Source of the DNA: Paeniglutamicibacter psychrophenolicus
Lineage (GTDB): Bacteria > Actinomycetota > Actinomycetes > Actinomycetales > Micrococcaceae
DNA: 64,000 nt
NCBI RefSeq assembly: GCF_017876575.1
Contig: NZ_JAGIOE010000001.1
Location: 2,914,001 to 2,978,000 of the forward strand
Direction: 5' to 3'
A model generated the notes under the pieces. It did not search any database, was not told where the DNA came from, and saw only the letters and a list, made by a program, of their open reading frames with translations. Positions 9,011-17,954 of this stretch are shown here, piece by piece (the stretch's first letter is position 1; the number at the start of each line of letters is the position of its first letter). The translations under genes were made by a program, and so were the position numbers.

Positions 9011-11806
9011 GTGAGCATGCCGGCCGAGCGATACACCGCAGCCAAGGAACAACCACAGGAGGAAGGAACCGGACTTGCCGAGTTCCGGGCCACCCTGTGC
9101 TTCGACCTTGATCCCTTCCAGGAGGAGGCTTGCCGTGCCGTCGCCACCGGTTCCGGTGTGCTGGTCGCCGCCCCGACGGGCGCGGGAAAGACCGTGGTCG
9201 GCGAATTCGCCATCTTCCAGGCCCTGCGTTCCGGCCGCAAGGCCTTCTACACCACACCCATCAAGGCGCTGAGCAACCAGAAGTACTCCGACCTCGTGGC
9301 CACCTACGGCCCCGAGCGGGTCGGGCTGCTGACCGGGGACATGACCATCAACGGCGAGGCCGAGATCGTTGTCATGACCACCGAGGTGCTGCGCAACATG
9401 CTCTACGCGGATTCCGACACCCTGGATTCCCTGGGCTACGTGGTCATGGACGAGGTCCACTACCTGGCCGACAAGTTCCGCGGGGCCGTGTGGGAAGAAG
9501 TCATCATCCACCTGCGCGACGACGTCCAGGTGATCTCGCTTTCGGCCACGGTCTCCAACGCCGAGGAATTCGGCGGTTGGCTCGACACCGTGCGCGGGGA
9601 CACCAGCATCATCGTCTCCGAGCACCGCCCCATTCCCTTGTTCCAGCACGTCATGGTCGGTGGCCGGCTCCTTGACCTTTTCGCCGAGGATGTGTCCTTC
9701 GACCAGGTCGCCAACGCACCCGAGCGCGCCGCGGAGGTCAACCCCGAGCTGACCAAGATGGCCCACCGTTCCATGGCCGGCCCACGCTCACAGCGCGGTC
9801 GCTCGCGCCGTGGCGGGGGAACCTGGGGGGAGCAGCGTGAGCAGCTCAGCACCCGCGTTTCGCGACCCGACATGATCATGGCCCTTGACCAGGCGGGGCT
9901 GCTGCCCTCGCTGGTGTTCATCTTTTCCCGCAATGGCTGCGACGCGGCCGTTGCGCAGTGCGTGCGCTCGGGTCTGGCCCTGACCACCATCGCCGAAGCC
10001 ACCGAAATCGAACAGTCCATCGACCTGGTGGCACACAAGCTGCCGCCGGACGACCTCGAGGTGCTGGGCTTCTGGCCATGGCGCGAGGGCCTGATGCGCG
10101 GCTTCGCGGCCCACCACGCCGGGTTGCTGCCGATCTTCAAAGAAGTCGTCGAAGACCTCTTCGTCCGCGGCCTGGTCAAGGCCGTGTTCGCCACCGAAAC
10201 CCTGGCCCTGGGAGTGAACATGCCCGCCCGCTCGGTGGTCATGGAAAAGCTGGAGAAATTCAACGGCGAATCGCACGTGGCCATCACCGCGGGGGAGTAC
10301 ACCCAGCTGACCGGCCGCGCCGGGCGCCGTGGCATTGACGTCGAGGGCCACGCGGTGGTCCTGTGGCAGCAGGACACCGAACCGGCCGCGGTGGCCGGGC
10401 TCGCCTCGAAGCGGACCTATCCGTTGAACTCGAGCTTCCGCCCCACCTACAACATGTCGCTGAACCTGACCTCGCAATTCGGGCGGGAACGGGCCCGCGG
10501 CATCCTGGAGACCTCTTTCGCCCAGTTCCAGGCCGACCGCTCCGTGGTGGGCATGGCCCGCCAGGTCCGCTCCCGGGAGGAGTCGCTGGCCGGGTACAAG
10601 AAGTCGATGACCTGCCACCTCGGGGATTTCACCGAATACGCGGCGCTGCGTGCCGAATTGTCCACGGCCGAAAAGGATGCGGCGAAAACCGTTTCCCGGC
10701 TGCGCCGCGCGTCGGCGACCGAATCCCTGGAAGCGCTGGTGCGCGGCGACATCATCGAGGTCACCGGCACCCGGCGGCTCGGACGCTGCGTGGTCATCGA
10801 ACAGGATTCCGCCTGGAACGACCCGCGCCCGACGGTGCTGACCGAGGACAAGCACATCCGCCGTGTCGGGGTCCAGGACCTCAATGGCCCGGTCGAGGTC
10901 ATCTCACGGATCCGGATCCCCAAGGGCTTCACCGGGCGCAGCCCCAAGGAACGCAAGGACCTGGCCGCTTCGCTGCGCAACGCGCTGGACGAGGCCCGCC
11001 CGCCGCGCGATGACGCCCCGGAGTACAACTTCACCGGCAGCGACGAGGAGGAAGCCCGCATCAGCCAGCTGCGCGCCACCCTGAAGGCCCATCCCTGCCA
11101 CGGGTGCCCGGAGCGCGAGGACCACGCCCGCTGGGGTGAGCGCTACTCCAAGCTTTTGCGCGACACCAACAAGCTCCGCTCCCAGATCAGCGGCCGCACC
11201 AACACCATTTCCAAGACCTTCGACAAGGTGGCCAAGGTTCTGGAGGACTTCGAGTACCTGGTGCCCGCGTCCGACGACCTGGGCCAGGCGCAGATCACCG
11301 CTGCCGGGCAGCGGCTGCGCCGCATCTACGGCGAACGGGACCTGCTGACCTCGCTGGTCATGGAGACCGGGGCCATGAACGAAATGACCGCGGAGGAGCT
11401 GGCCGGTTTCATCTCCGCACTGGTCTTCCAGGCGCGGCGCGAAGACCACGGGCCCGATCCGCGCATGCCCACCGCGAAGATCCAGATCGCCTGGGAAGCA
11501 GCGGTGAACCTGTGGTCGCGGCTCTCGGATGTCGAGGCGAATGCCGGCCTGCCCGAGACCGCCGCCCCGGATTCCGGGCTGATCTGGCCGATCTACAAGT
11601 GGGCGCGCGGCTCGGACCTGCGCGAGTGCCTGCGCGGCACCGACCTGGCGGCCGGCGACTTCGTGCGCTGGGCCAAGCAGGTCATCGACGTGCTGGACCA
11701 GCTGGCCAAGATCCCCGACCTGGACGCGGGGTTGGCCAGCTCCTGCAACCGTGCGGTCCAGCGCGTCCGCCGCGGGGTCGTCTCCTATTCAAACGTTGTC
11801 GACTAG
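9011..11806 (+). CDS. helY: HelY, Ski2-like DEAD/DEAH-box RNA helicase
   Basis: 931-residue ATP-dependent helicase. Motif I is APTGAGKT at residues 54-61, motif II is DEVH (in VVMDEVHYLADKFRG), motif III is SAT and motif VI is QLTGRAGRRGID. The length and the C-terminal Ski2/Mtr4-type region (with CHGCPEREDH) fit the actinobacterial HelY family, thought to unwind RNA. GTG 9011 has a GAAAGGGG ribosome binding site. It lies 63 bases after tatC, as in mycobacteria. Confidence 0.93.
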   Translation: MSMPAERYTAAKEQPQEEGTGLAEFRATLCFDLDPFQEEACRAVATGSGVLVAAPTGAGKTVVGEFAIFQALRSGRKAFYTTPIKALSNQKYSDLVATYGPERVGLLTGDMTINGEAEIVVMTTEVLRNMLYADSDTLDSLGYVVMDEVHYLADKFRGAVWEEVIIHLRDDVQVISLSATVSNAEEFGGWLDTVRGDTSIIVSEHRPIPLFQHVMVGGRLLDLFAEDVSFDQVANAPERAAEVNPELTKMAHRSMAGPRSQRGRSRRGGGTWGEQREQLSTRVSRPDMIMALDQAGLLPSLVFIFSRNGCDAAVAQCVRSGLALTTIAEATEIEQSIDLVAHKLPPDDLEVLGFWPWREGLMRGFAAHHAGLLPIFKEVVEDLFVRGLVKAVFATETLALGVNMPARSVVMEKLEKFNGESHVAITAGEYTQLTGRAGRRGIDVEGHAVVLWQQDTEPAAVAGLASKRTYPLNSSFRPTYNMSLNLTSQFGRERARGILETSFAQFQADRSVVGMARQVRSREESLAGYKKSMTCHLGDFTEYAALRAELSTAEKDAAKTVSRLRRASATESLEALVRGDIIEVTGTRRLGRCVVIEQDSAWNDPRPTVLTEDKHIRRVGVQDLNGPVEVISRIRIPKGFTGRSPKERKDLAASLRNALDEARPPRDDAPEYNFTGSDEEEARISQLRATLKAHPCHGCPEREDHARWGERYSKLLRDTNKLRSQISGRTNTISKTFDKVAKVLEDFEYLVPASDDLGQAQITAAGQRLRRIYGERDLLTSLVMETGAMNEMTAEELAGFISALVFQARREDHGPDPRMPTAKIQIAWEAAVNLWSRLSDVEANAGLPETAAPDSGLIWPIYKWARGSDLRECLRGTDLAAGDFVRWAKQVIDVLDQLAKIPDLDAGLASSCNRAVQRVRRGVVSYSNVVD

Positions 11807-11894
11807 GACTTCCGCTACCGGGCGCGGCCCGGCACCCGTTGGTTCGAAGCACGCCGAGGGATTCGTGCGTGCCTGCTTAAAGCAAAGGTAAGAA

Positions 11895-13514
11895 ATGTCT
11901 GTTGAGTTGTACCGCAATGGTTCCATCTATTCCCCTGCCGATCCCTTCGCCACAGCCATGCTGGTCGAGGACGGCACCGTGGCGTGGATCGGCACCGAAT
12001 CCGCCGCCGGCGCGCTGCTTGATGCGCGGATGACGGAGATCGATCTGCAAGGTGCCCTCATCACCCCGGCGTTCGTGGACTCGCACGTCCACCTTGGCTC
12101 GCTCGGCGCCCGGCTCAACGGGCTGGACCTGGGCGGCGCCCGCAGCGTCGGCGAGGTGCTCGAGGCCGTTGCCGCCGCGGCAACGACGGGCAGCGGCATC
12201 CTCCTGGGTGCCGGGTGGGACGAATCGACCTTCGGCGACGGCACGTTGCCCACCTCCGGGCAGCTGCAGCAGGCGGCCCCCGACCGCGAGGTCTACCTGG
12301 CGCGCGTCGATGTCCATTCGGCCCTCATCAGCCCCAAGCTGGCCATGCGCTTCGGACTGTCCGAAGGTCCCGAATACACCGGCGCCCTGGTCCGCGGGAA
12401 GGCCCACGGGCGCATCCGGGATGCCATTTTCGCCTTTGACGAAGCCACCAGCTCCGAGAACCGCAATCGTGCCCTGGCACACCTGGCCTCCACCGGGCAC
12501 GGGACGGTCGTGGAGATGGCTGCCGGTCAGATCTCCGGCCGCGCGGACCTCGAGGCGTTGCTGGCCCGCACCGACGCGGAAAAGGCCGCAACCCCCGAGG
12601 TCTTTGCCTACTGGGCGGAACTCGTGGGCACCGAGGACGAAGCCCGCACGCTGCTGGCCTCGTTCAATTCCGGTGCAGTGGTCGGACTGGGCGGGGACTT
12701 GAACATCGACGGATCGATCGGTTCGCGCACCGCGTTGCTCCGGCAGGACTATGCCGACGCCGCCGGCGAACGGGGCACCTCCTACCTTGGCATTGAGCAG
12801 ATCAGCGCGCACGTGGCGGCTTGTTCCCTGGCCGGGATCCAGGCTTCGTTCCACGTCATCGGGGATGCAGGTCTCGATTTGGCTCTTGAGGGCTTTGCCA
12901 AGGCAGCCGAATCCGTGGGCCTGGCCAAGGTCCAGGCCGGGCGGCACCGTCTGGAGCACGTGGAAATGGTCGACGCGGCCGCACGCGCCCGGATGCTGGA
13001 CTTCGCCTTGACCGCATCCATGCAGCCGGGATTCGACGCGGCTTGGGGAGGGGAAGGCGGCCTGTACGCCCAGCGACTGGGCGATTCCCGGGCTGCCGGA
13101 ATGAACGGCGTGGGGCAGTTCCTCTCGGCAGGCGTCCCGGTGGTCATCGGCTCCGATGCACCCGTCACCGTGGCCAGCCCGTGGGCAGCGGTTAAGGCCT
13201 GCCTGGAATTGAGTGATCCGCAGGCACGCATCTCGGCCAGGGCGGCATTCATGGCCCACACCCGCTCCGGTTTCCGTGCCCTGGGGTCGCCGAATCCGAT
13301 GGCGGGGCAGCTGGTCAACGGCGCCGAGGCCACGTTTGCGATTTGGGATGCCGCCGAGCTTTCCGTGCAGACACCTGACCTCCGCGTCTCGTCGTGGAGC
13401 ACCGATGCCCGCGCCGGCACCCCGATGCTCCCGGTGCTGGAAGACGAACTGCCCAATTGCCTGCGCACGGTGCGTGCCGGCAACGTGATCTTCGACGCGA
13501 TGGGCGCGGCTTAG
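11895..13514 (+). CDS. Amidohydrolase family protein (YtcJ-like)
   Basis: 539-residue metal-dependent hydrolase of the amidohydrolase-3 type. The first metal-binding motif HxH is in VDSHVHLGS (about residue 60). Later motifs are DGSIGSRTALL, FHVIGDAGLD, RLEHVEM and the metal Asp in GSDAPV. YtcJ-like enzymes act on exocyclic C-N or C-O bonds of small molecules; the substrate here cannot be read from sequence. It is the last gene in the long plus-strand run from dop and is separated from ppm1 by about 535 bases. Confidence 0.88.
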   Translation: MSVELYRNGSIYSPADPFATAMLVEDGTVAWIGTESAAGALLDARMTEIDLQGALITPAFVDSHVHLGSLGARLNGLDLGGARSVGEVLEAVAAAATTGSGILLGAGWDESTFGDGTLPTSGQLQQAAPDREVYLARVDVHSALISPKLAMRFGLSEGPEYTGALVRGKAHGRIRDAIFAFDEATSSENRNRALAHLASTGHGTVVEMAAGQISGRADLEALLARTDAEKAATPEVFAYWAELVGTEDEARTLLASFNSGAVVGLGGDLNIDGSIGSRTALLRQDYADAAGERGTSYLGIEQISAHVAACSLAGIQASFHVIGDAGLDLALEGFAKAAESVGLAKVQAGRHRLEHVEMVDAAARARMLDFALTASMQPGFDAAWGGEGGLYAQRLGDSRAAGMNGVGQFLSAGVPVVIGSDAPVTVASPWAAVKACLELSDPQARISARAAFMAHTRSGFRALGSPNPMAGQLVNGAEATFAIWDAAELSVQTPDLRVSSWSTDARAGTPMLPVLEDELPNCLRTVRAGNVIFDAMGAA

Positions 13515-13677
13515 GCGGATCGGGGCTTCCCCGCCCATGGGTTCAGGGAAACAGCGTTTTGGCAAGGTCTGAATCGAAGTGTTTGCGCGACGCTTCGGCA
13601 AGTTACTCGAATGCCGGTCAGCCCGCCATATATCGGTTGACCTGATCGAATTCACGTAGCCAGTGGTCCGGAAACGG

Positions 13678-13712
13678 TTGACAGCTAAAAACTGGACGGT
13701 AGGCTGTAACCA
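13678..13712 (+). promoter_or_regulatory. Strong consensus promoter, leaderless configuration
   Basis: TTGACA at 13678-13683 and TAGGCT at 13700-13705 are separated by 16 bp. The -10 ends 7 bases before a GTG at 13713. This is the clearest sigma-A-type promoter I see in the window, yet no large gene follows for 337 bases. Confidence 0.65.
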
Positions 13713-13865
13713 GTGTCTGATCCTTCGATCCGGCTTACCGGTATTCCGGTCCGCAAGAACAAATTGACCCCGTTGGCATTAGATAACACCTTCTTGGCCG
13801 CTTGTCGGTCGGGAGGGACGGACCGAAGCCGCGGGGTCGATTTGTGTGCTCCGCCGATTGGTTGA
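13713..13865 (+). CDS. Candidate leaderless small ORF (50 aa), unknown
   Basis: GTG 13713 opens a 50-codon frame beginning VSDPSIRLTGIPVRKNKLTP, with a Cys at residues 31 and 45, ending in TGA at 13863-13865. It starts where a consensus promoter would begin its transcript. I do not recognise the product. It may be a small protein, a leader peptide, or the decayed 5' end of a lost gene (for example one between the amidohydrolase and ppm1). Codon use is less GC-rich at third positions than in neighbouring genes, so coding status is uncertain. Confidence 0.35.
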   Translation: MSDPSIRLTGIPVRKNKLTPLALDNTFLAACRSGGTDRSRGVDLCAPPIG

Positions 13866-14049
13866 ATCGTCTTGCGCATCACACGGCGGGGAGCCGGGTT
13901 TCGGGGGAGCGGTTGCGTATAATTGTGCACTGACCCCCACCCGATCCCTGAAGCCAGCCGCAGCGGGTTAACGCTATGCGGCATGTTGGCACTTGGCCCC
14001 TTGAGGCCCTCTTCCGCGGATCGTTCCATCAGCAGAAAGGGACTGCCGC
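13866..14049 (+). promoter_or_regulatory. Upstream region of ppm1 with a TATAAT -10
   Basis: A perfect TATAAT hexamer at 13918-13923 has no good -35 hexamer at the usual distance. GAAAGG about 8 bases before GTG 14050 is the ppm1 ribosome binding site. I see no coding sequence here. Confidence 0.4.
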
Positions 14050-14778
14050 GTGCGCGTAGTCACGATCATTCCGACCTACAACGAGCTTGAATCGCTGCCC
14101 ATCACCGTGGGCCGCTTGCGTGCCGCGGTGCCTGATTCGGATGTCTTGATCGTTGACGACAACTCCCCGGACGGCACCGGCGCCCTGGCAGACAAGATGG
14201 CCGCCGAGGACAAGTCCATCCACGTCATGCACCGCACGGGCAAGGCCGGCCTGGGCGCCGCCTACCTGGCCGGGTTCCGCTGGGCCTTGGACGCCGGATA
14301 CGACGTCCTGGTGGAGATGGATGCCGATGGTTCACACAAGCCCGAGCAGCTTCCGCTGCTGCTGGCGGAAATCCCCAAGGGCGCTGACCTGGTCATCGGT
14401 TCGCGTTGGGTCAAGGGCGGCTCGGTCGTCAACTGGCCGCTGCACCGCAAGATGATTTCCCGCGTGGGCAGCTTCTACTCCCGCACCATGCTGGGTGTGA
14501 ATCTGCGCGACATCACCGCCGGCTTCCGCGCGTTCCGCCGCGAGACCCTCGAGGCACTGGACTTCAATGCCATCGAATCGGTTGGCTACGGCTTCCAGGT
14601 CGACATGACCTTCCGCGTGGCCCAGCTGGGCAAGAAGATCGTCGAGGTGCCGATCACCTTCGTCGAACGCGAGCTTGGTGTCTCGAAGATGAGCGGAAAC
14701 ATCGTGGTCGAGGCCATGCTGAACGTGACCCGGTGGGGCCTGAGCGCCCGCTGGAAGAAGCTGACCGGCCGCAAGTAA
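14050..14778 (+). CDS. ppm1: Polyprenol monophosphomannose synthase (Ppm1, GT2)
   Basis: 242-residue family 2 glycosyltransferase, dolichol-phosphate-mannose synthase type. It starts with VVTIIPTYNELESLP and carries VDDNSPDGTG and the metal-binding EMDADGSHKP. It would transfer mannose from GDP-mannose to a polyprenyl phosphate, the donor for lipoglycan and protein mannosylation in actinobacteria. It lacks the N-acyltransferase domain that is fused to Ppm1 in M. tuberculosis. GTG 14050 has GAAAGG upstream. It converges with rbpA, the same pairing as in mycobacteria. Confidence 0.92.
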   Translation: MRVVTIIPTYNELESLPITVGRLRAAVPDSDVLIVDDNSPDGTGALADKMAAEDKSIHVMHRTGKAGLGAAYLAGFRWALDAGYDVLVEMDADGSHKPEQLPLLLAEIPKGADLVIGSRWVKGGSVVNWPLHRKMISRVGSFYSRTMLGVNLRDITAGFRAFRRETLEALDFNAIESVGYGFQVDMTFRVAQLGKKIVEVPITFVERELGVSKMSGNIVVEAMLNVTRWGLSARWKKLTGRK

Positions 14779-14787
14779 GCACCCCTC

Positions 14788-14853
14788 GGCCGCATCCCGG
14801 ATGCGGCCGGACATGGCGAGGGCCCGAATGGATGATCCATTCGGGCCCTCGCC
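14788..14853. terminator. Tandem hairpins between ppm1 and rbpA
   Basis: Two hairpins lie between the convergent genes: an 8- to 10-bp stem at 14788-14808 and a perfect 18-bp stem (14815-14832 with 14836-14853, 3-base loop). The long one is symmetric and can serve both strands. Confidence 0.85.
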
Positions 14854-14877
14854 CTTGCTGCAAAAAGAGGGGTGTTG

Positions 14878-15237
14878 TTAGCCCTTCAATGCTGCCTGGG
14901 CTGCACCACGAGTGGTACGCAGCTTATCCAAGCGATCCTTCAGAATCGTTTCCAATTCCTCGATGGAACGACGCTCGAGGAGCATGTCCCAGTGGGTGCG
15001 CACCGGCTTCTCGGTGCTCTCTTCTTCTTGGACTTCACCGTTGACCAGCTTGGCAACCTTGCCGGTCTTGGACATCCAGGTTGCCGGGATATCTGCCTCA
15101 GCGGCAAAAATCACGAACACCTGCTCGCCGTCTTCGCAACGATATTCAACGCGCTGGCGCGCTGCTGGCTCCACGCCAGCCTCAGTTTCCATGCTTTGTG
15201 CGCCAAGGCGCATTCCTCGCAGGCTGCGATCGCTCAT
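14878..15237 (-). CDS. rbpA: RbpA, RNA polymerase-binding protein
   Basis: 119-residue actinobacterial transcription factor that binds the sigma factor and RNA polymerase and stabilises open complexes. It shows the N-terminal tail (MSDRSLRGMRLGAQSMETE), the core beta-barrel (VEYRCEDGEQVFVIFAAEAD) and the C-terminal sigma-interaction helix (THWDMLLERRSIEELE). The core CxxC-type zinc site of some homologues is not present: only one Cys remains (YRC). It is read opposite to ppm1. Confidence 0.96.
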   Translation of the reverse strand: MSDRSLRGMRLGAQSMETEAGVEPAARQRVEYRCEDGEQVFVIFAAEADIPATWMSKTGKVAKLVNGEVQEEESTEKPVRTHWDMLLERRSIEELETILKDRLDKLRTTRGAAQAALKG

Positions 15238-15334
15238 GTTGTCTCCCTACTGCGATTACATACGGGTTCGGCTACCGATTTCAACGTCCCGGTTCAGCGT
15301 AAAATTCCCGCGGGGCGCAAGTCTCGAAGTTTCC

Positions 15335-15340
15335 ATTATA
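15335..15340 (-). promoter_or_regulatory. -10 element of rbpA
   Basis: A perfect TATAAT on the minus strand lies 98 bases upstream of the rbpA start. No -35 hexamer of sigma-A type is evident at the usual spacing, so another sigma factor or an activator could be involved. Confidence 0.45.
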
Positions 15341-15357
15341 CGGCCCAAACGCGGCTT

Positions 15358-15393
15358 CGGGCGGGCATCCTCGTTTGTGAGGTCGCCCGCCCG
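15358..15393 (-). terminator. Terminator of the SPFH/NfeD operon
   Basis: A 15-bp GC-rich stem (15358-15372 with 15379-15393, two mismatches, 6-base loop) lies 26 bases after the stop of the SPFH gene. It also sits just upstream of the rbpA -10. Confidence 0.7.
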
Positions 15394-15418
15394 ATATTTT
15401 GCCGCCTGAAACAGGTCG

Positions 15419-16354
15419 TTACATCAGGGTGTTGCTGGTGCCTTCCGGCTTCTGGTCGTCGCCCGGGCCTTCGTTGAAGTTGCCCAGCGCCCCGCCGATC
15501 CCCTTCAGGGCCTCGCCGACCTCGCTGGGAATGATCCACAGCTTGTTGGCGGAGCCTTCGGCGATCTTCGGCAGCATCTGCAGGTACTGGTAGGCCAAAA
15601 GCTTCTGGTCCGGCTTGCCGGCGTGGATCGCGTCGAAGACCTTCTGGATGGCCGCCGACTCGCCGTCTGCACGCAGGATCGCTGCCTTGGCGTCGCCTTC
15701 CGCCTTCAGGATGGATGCCTGGCGTTGGCCCTCGGCGGTAAGGATTGCCGACTGCTTGGTGCCTTCGGCCGTGAGGATCGCTGCACGGCGGTCGCGCTCT
15801 GCACGCATCTGCTTCTCCATGGAATCCTGGATCGACAACGGTGGATCGATGGCCTTGAGCTCGACACGGGAGACGCGGATGCCCCACTTGCCGGTGGCCT
15901 CGTCAAGGACGCCACGCAGCTGGCCGTTGATTTGGTCGCGGCTGGTCAGCGCCTCTTCGAGGTTCAGGCCGCCGACGACGTTACGAAGCGTGGTGGTCGT
16001 CAGCTGCTCCACTGCCTGGATGTAGTTCGCGATTTCGTAGGTTGCTGCACGCGGCTCGGTGATCTGGAAGTAGACCACGGTGTCGATGGAAACAACCAAG
16101 TTGTCCTCCGTGATCACCGGCTGCGGCGGAAAGCTCACAACCTGTTCGCGAAGGTCCAGCATCGGCAGCAAGCGGTCAACAAACGGAATCAAGATCGTCA
16201 GCCCGGGAAGCAGGGTGCGGTGGTACTTGCCCAGTCGCTCCACGATCCCGGCCCGCGCCTGCGGCACGATGCGCACGGAGCGCAGCAGCACGATGATCAC
16301 GAAGATTGCCAGTACTACCAGGACGACCGTGAGGCCAAGGCCCGATGTTTGCAT
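15419..16354 (-). CDS. SPFH/stomatin-like (slipin) membrane protein
   Basis: 311 residues. An N-terminal membrane helix (LTVVLVVLAIFVIIVLLRSV) is followed by the SPFH domain (VPQARAGIVERLGKYHRTLLPG, YFQITEPRAATYEI) and an Ala/Glu/Arg-rich coiled coil with repeated ILTAEG/ILKAEG/ILRADG units. Slipins assemble in ordered membrane domains. ATG 16354 is chosen because GAAAGAGAGAAGAG lies just upstream; an ATG at 16381 would add nine residues. It lies downstream of an NfeD gene, its usual partner. Confidence 0.92.
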   Translation of the reverse strand: MQTSGLGLTVVLVVLAIFVIIVLLRSVRIVPQARAGIVERLGKYHRTLLPGLTILIPFVDRLLPMLDLREQVVSFPPQPVITEDNLVVSIDTVVYFQITEPRAATYEIANYIQAVEQLTTTTLRNVVGGLNLEEALTSRDQINGQLRGVLDEATGKWGIRVSRVELKAIDPPLSIQDSMEKQMRAERDRRAAILTAEGTKQSAILTAEGQRQASILKAEGDAKAAILRADGESAAIQKVFDAIHAGKPDQKLLAYQYLQMLPKIAEGSANKLWIIPSEVGEALKGIGGALGNFNEGPGDDQKPEGTSNTLM

Positions 16355-16413
16355 CTCTTCTCTCTTTCGTTGGGGCGCCATGTTCCAGGCGCCGAAAACT
16401 TGTCTTGGAGTTG

Positions 16414-16881
16414 CTAGTCCAGGCCGGGCATTTGGGTGCGGAGCGTGATGTAGGCCGTTGCCCCTTCGATGCGGACCACCGAGCCATAGGTGCCCGGCTG
16501 CAGGGCGACATCGTCCTCGGTCCGTGCCGACCAGGTTTCCCCGCCGATCTTGGCACGCCCGTTCATCCTGGAGGTGGGCTCCAGGACCAGGGCGTCTTCG
16601 CCGATGAGCCGATCGACATTGGTGCGCAGCCCTTCGGGGTCCTTACGCAGGTGCCGCAGCGCGATGGGGCGCACCAGCATGATCATGAGCAGCGCCGTGA
16701 CGCTGAAGACCACCATCTGCAACCAGAATTCCCCGCCAAGCAGCGCAACGGTCACGCCGCCCAGGGCCCCGACCCCAAGCATGATGAAGTACAGGTCAAG
16801 GGAAATCATTTCGATGATGGCCAGCAAGAGGAAGAGCGCCAGCCAAACAACCCATGCGTTGGTTACGAGCCAGTCGTACAT
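16414..16881 (-). CDS. NfeD family membrane protein
   Basis: 155 residues with two or three N-terminal membrane segments (VVWLALFLLLAIIEMISLDL, FWLQMVVFSVTALLMIMLV) and a C-terminal OB-fold domain (LIGEDALVLEPTSRMNGRAKIGGETWSAR, GSVVRIEGATAYITLR), the short NfeD1b plan. NfeD proteins are regularly coded next to SPFH proteins and thought to act together in membrane organisation or quality control. The two genes form an operon here. Confidence 0.9.
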   Translation of the reverse strand: MYDWLVTNAWVVWLALFLLLAIIEMISLDLYFIMLGVGALGGVTVALLGGEFWLQMVVFSVTALLMIMLVRPIALRHLRKDPEGLRTNVDRLIGEDALVLEPTSRMNGRAKIGGETWSARTEDDVALQPGTYGSVVRIEGATAYITLRTQMPGLD

Positions 16882-17042
16882 TGTTGCCCCTTAAGTCCAG
16901 ATGTGTTGGATACACACCAACCTCTATGCCTTCCATTTTGCCCGATGGGCATGCCGAATCGAATCAGCACAAGGGACGATGTTCCGCTTCGGGCCCCTCA
17001 TCACTGCGATGAGGGGCCGCCCGGCGACGGCGTTTTGGGCGC

Positions 17043-17915
17043 TCAGCCGATCCGGCGGAATTCCTGGATGCGGAACGCCGCGGTGACAAGCGTGGCGGTT
17101 CCGGCATCCGCGAGTCGGCTGCGCAGGGTCTCGGGGTTCAGGTGGTGCCCGGCCGGGCCCATCATGGCCAGCTCGAAGGCGGCCTCCGGATCCAGCACGA
17201 GGGGGATCTTGACCTCTTCGGTGGCCCGAAGCTCGAAGCGCCCGCCCATCGATGCCACGACGCCCGCGGCCTTGTCGGCGGCGATCCCCAGCAGGCCCAG
17301 CAACGCCGCACCCTCGGCCAGGTGGCCGGGCAGCGGGGTCACGACCATGGCTGTTCCGCCCGGGCGCAGCACCCGGGCGAATTCGGCACCGTTGTGCGGG
17401 GAGAAGATGTTCAGCACGACATCGAAGGATTCGTCCTCCAGCGGCAGCTCGCGCCACAGGTCCCACACCAGTGCCAGGGTGTCGGGGAGTTTCGCCGCGC
17501 GGCGCATCGCGTAGCGGGAGATGTCCAGTGCCACGGCGCTGGACGCCGATGTCCCGGGCAGGGCCTGCAGGACCTGGCGGAGGTAGTAGCCGGTCCCGGC
17601 GCCCGCATCGAGAAGCCGGGGGCGCTCGTTTCCCCGCAGGGCGTTGCGGACCCGGTGGCCCAGGGCCTCGGCCAGGGATTCGTAGTGCCCGGCGTCCAGG
17701 AAGGAGGCCCGGGCAGCGACCATGGACGCCCCGTCCTCGGTGAAGTTGGTTCCCTTGCCGGTGAGCAGGTTGAAATAGCCCTGTTTTGCGGCGTCAAAGC
17801 GGTGCCCGGCCTCGCACCCCAGACGTGCCGGGCGGCCCGGCTGGTGCTGCAGGGACAGCCCCAACTTGCAGACGGGGCAGCGAAGTCCCTGGTCGAGAGG
17901 TGTTGGCTGCTGCAC
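17043..17915 (-). CDS. Putative 23S rRNA (guanine) methyltransferase, RlmA type
   Basis: 290 residues. A zinc finger opens the protein (CPVCKLGLSL, then CEAGHRFD), followed by the motif FDAAKQGYFNLL. The AdoMet-binding motif is LLDAGAGTGYYL. This architecture is that of RlmA(I/II), which methylate a single guanine in helix 35 of 23S rRNA. GTG 17915 with a GAAGGA site is preferred; starting further upstream would overlap the divergent S9 peptidase gene. The specific target base is inferred from the family. Confidence 0.85.
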   Translation of the reverse strand: MQQPTPLDQGLRCPVCKLGLSLQHQPGRPARLGCEAGHRFDAAKQGYFNLLTGKGTNFTEDGASMVAARASFLDAGHYESLAEALGHRVRNALRGNERPRLLDAGAGTGYYLRQVLQALPGTSASSAVALDISRYAMRRAAKLPDTLALVWDLWRELPLEDESFDVVLNIFSPHNGAEFARVLRPGGTAMVVTPLPGHLAEGAALLGLLGIAADKAAGVVASMGGRFELRATEEVKIPLVLDPEAAFELAMMGPAGHHLNPETLRSRLADAGTATLVTAAFRIQEFRRIG

Positions 17916-17942
17916 GTGTGTCCTTCGTCTCAGTGAATTCGA

Positions 17943-17954
17943 TAGGCTAGCGCA
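17943..17954 (+). promoter_or_regulatory. -10 element, leaderless start of the S9 peptidase
   Basis: TAGGCT at 17943-17948 ends 6 bases before GTG 17955, and there is no ribosome binding site, so the transcript probably starts at the GTG. The -35 region is not close to consensus. Confidence 0.5.

Noticed and set aside
13685-14029. 114-codon minus-strand frame between the amidohydrolase and ppm1
   Set aside because: It lies opposite the consensus promoter and small ORF, has no ribosome binding site and no family features.
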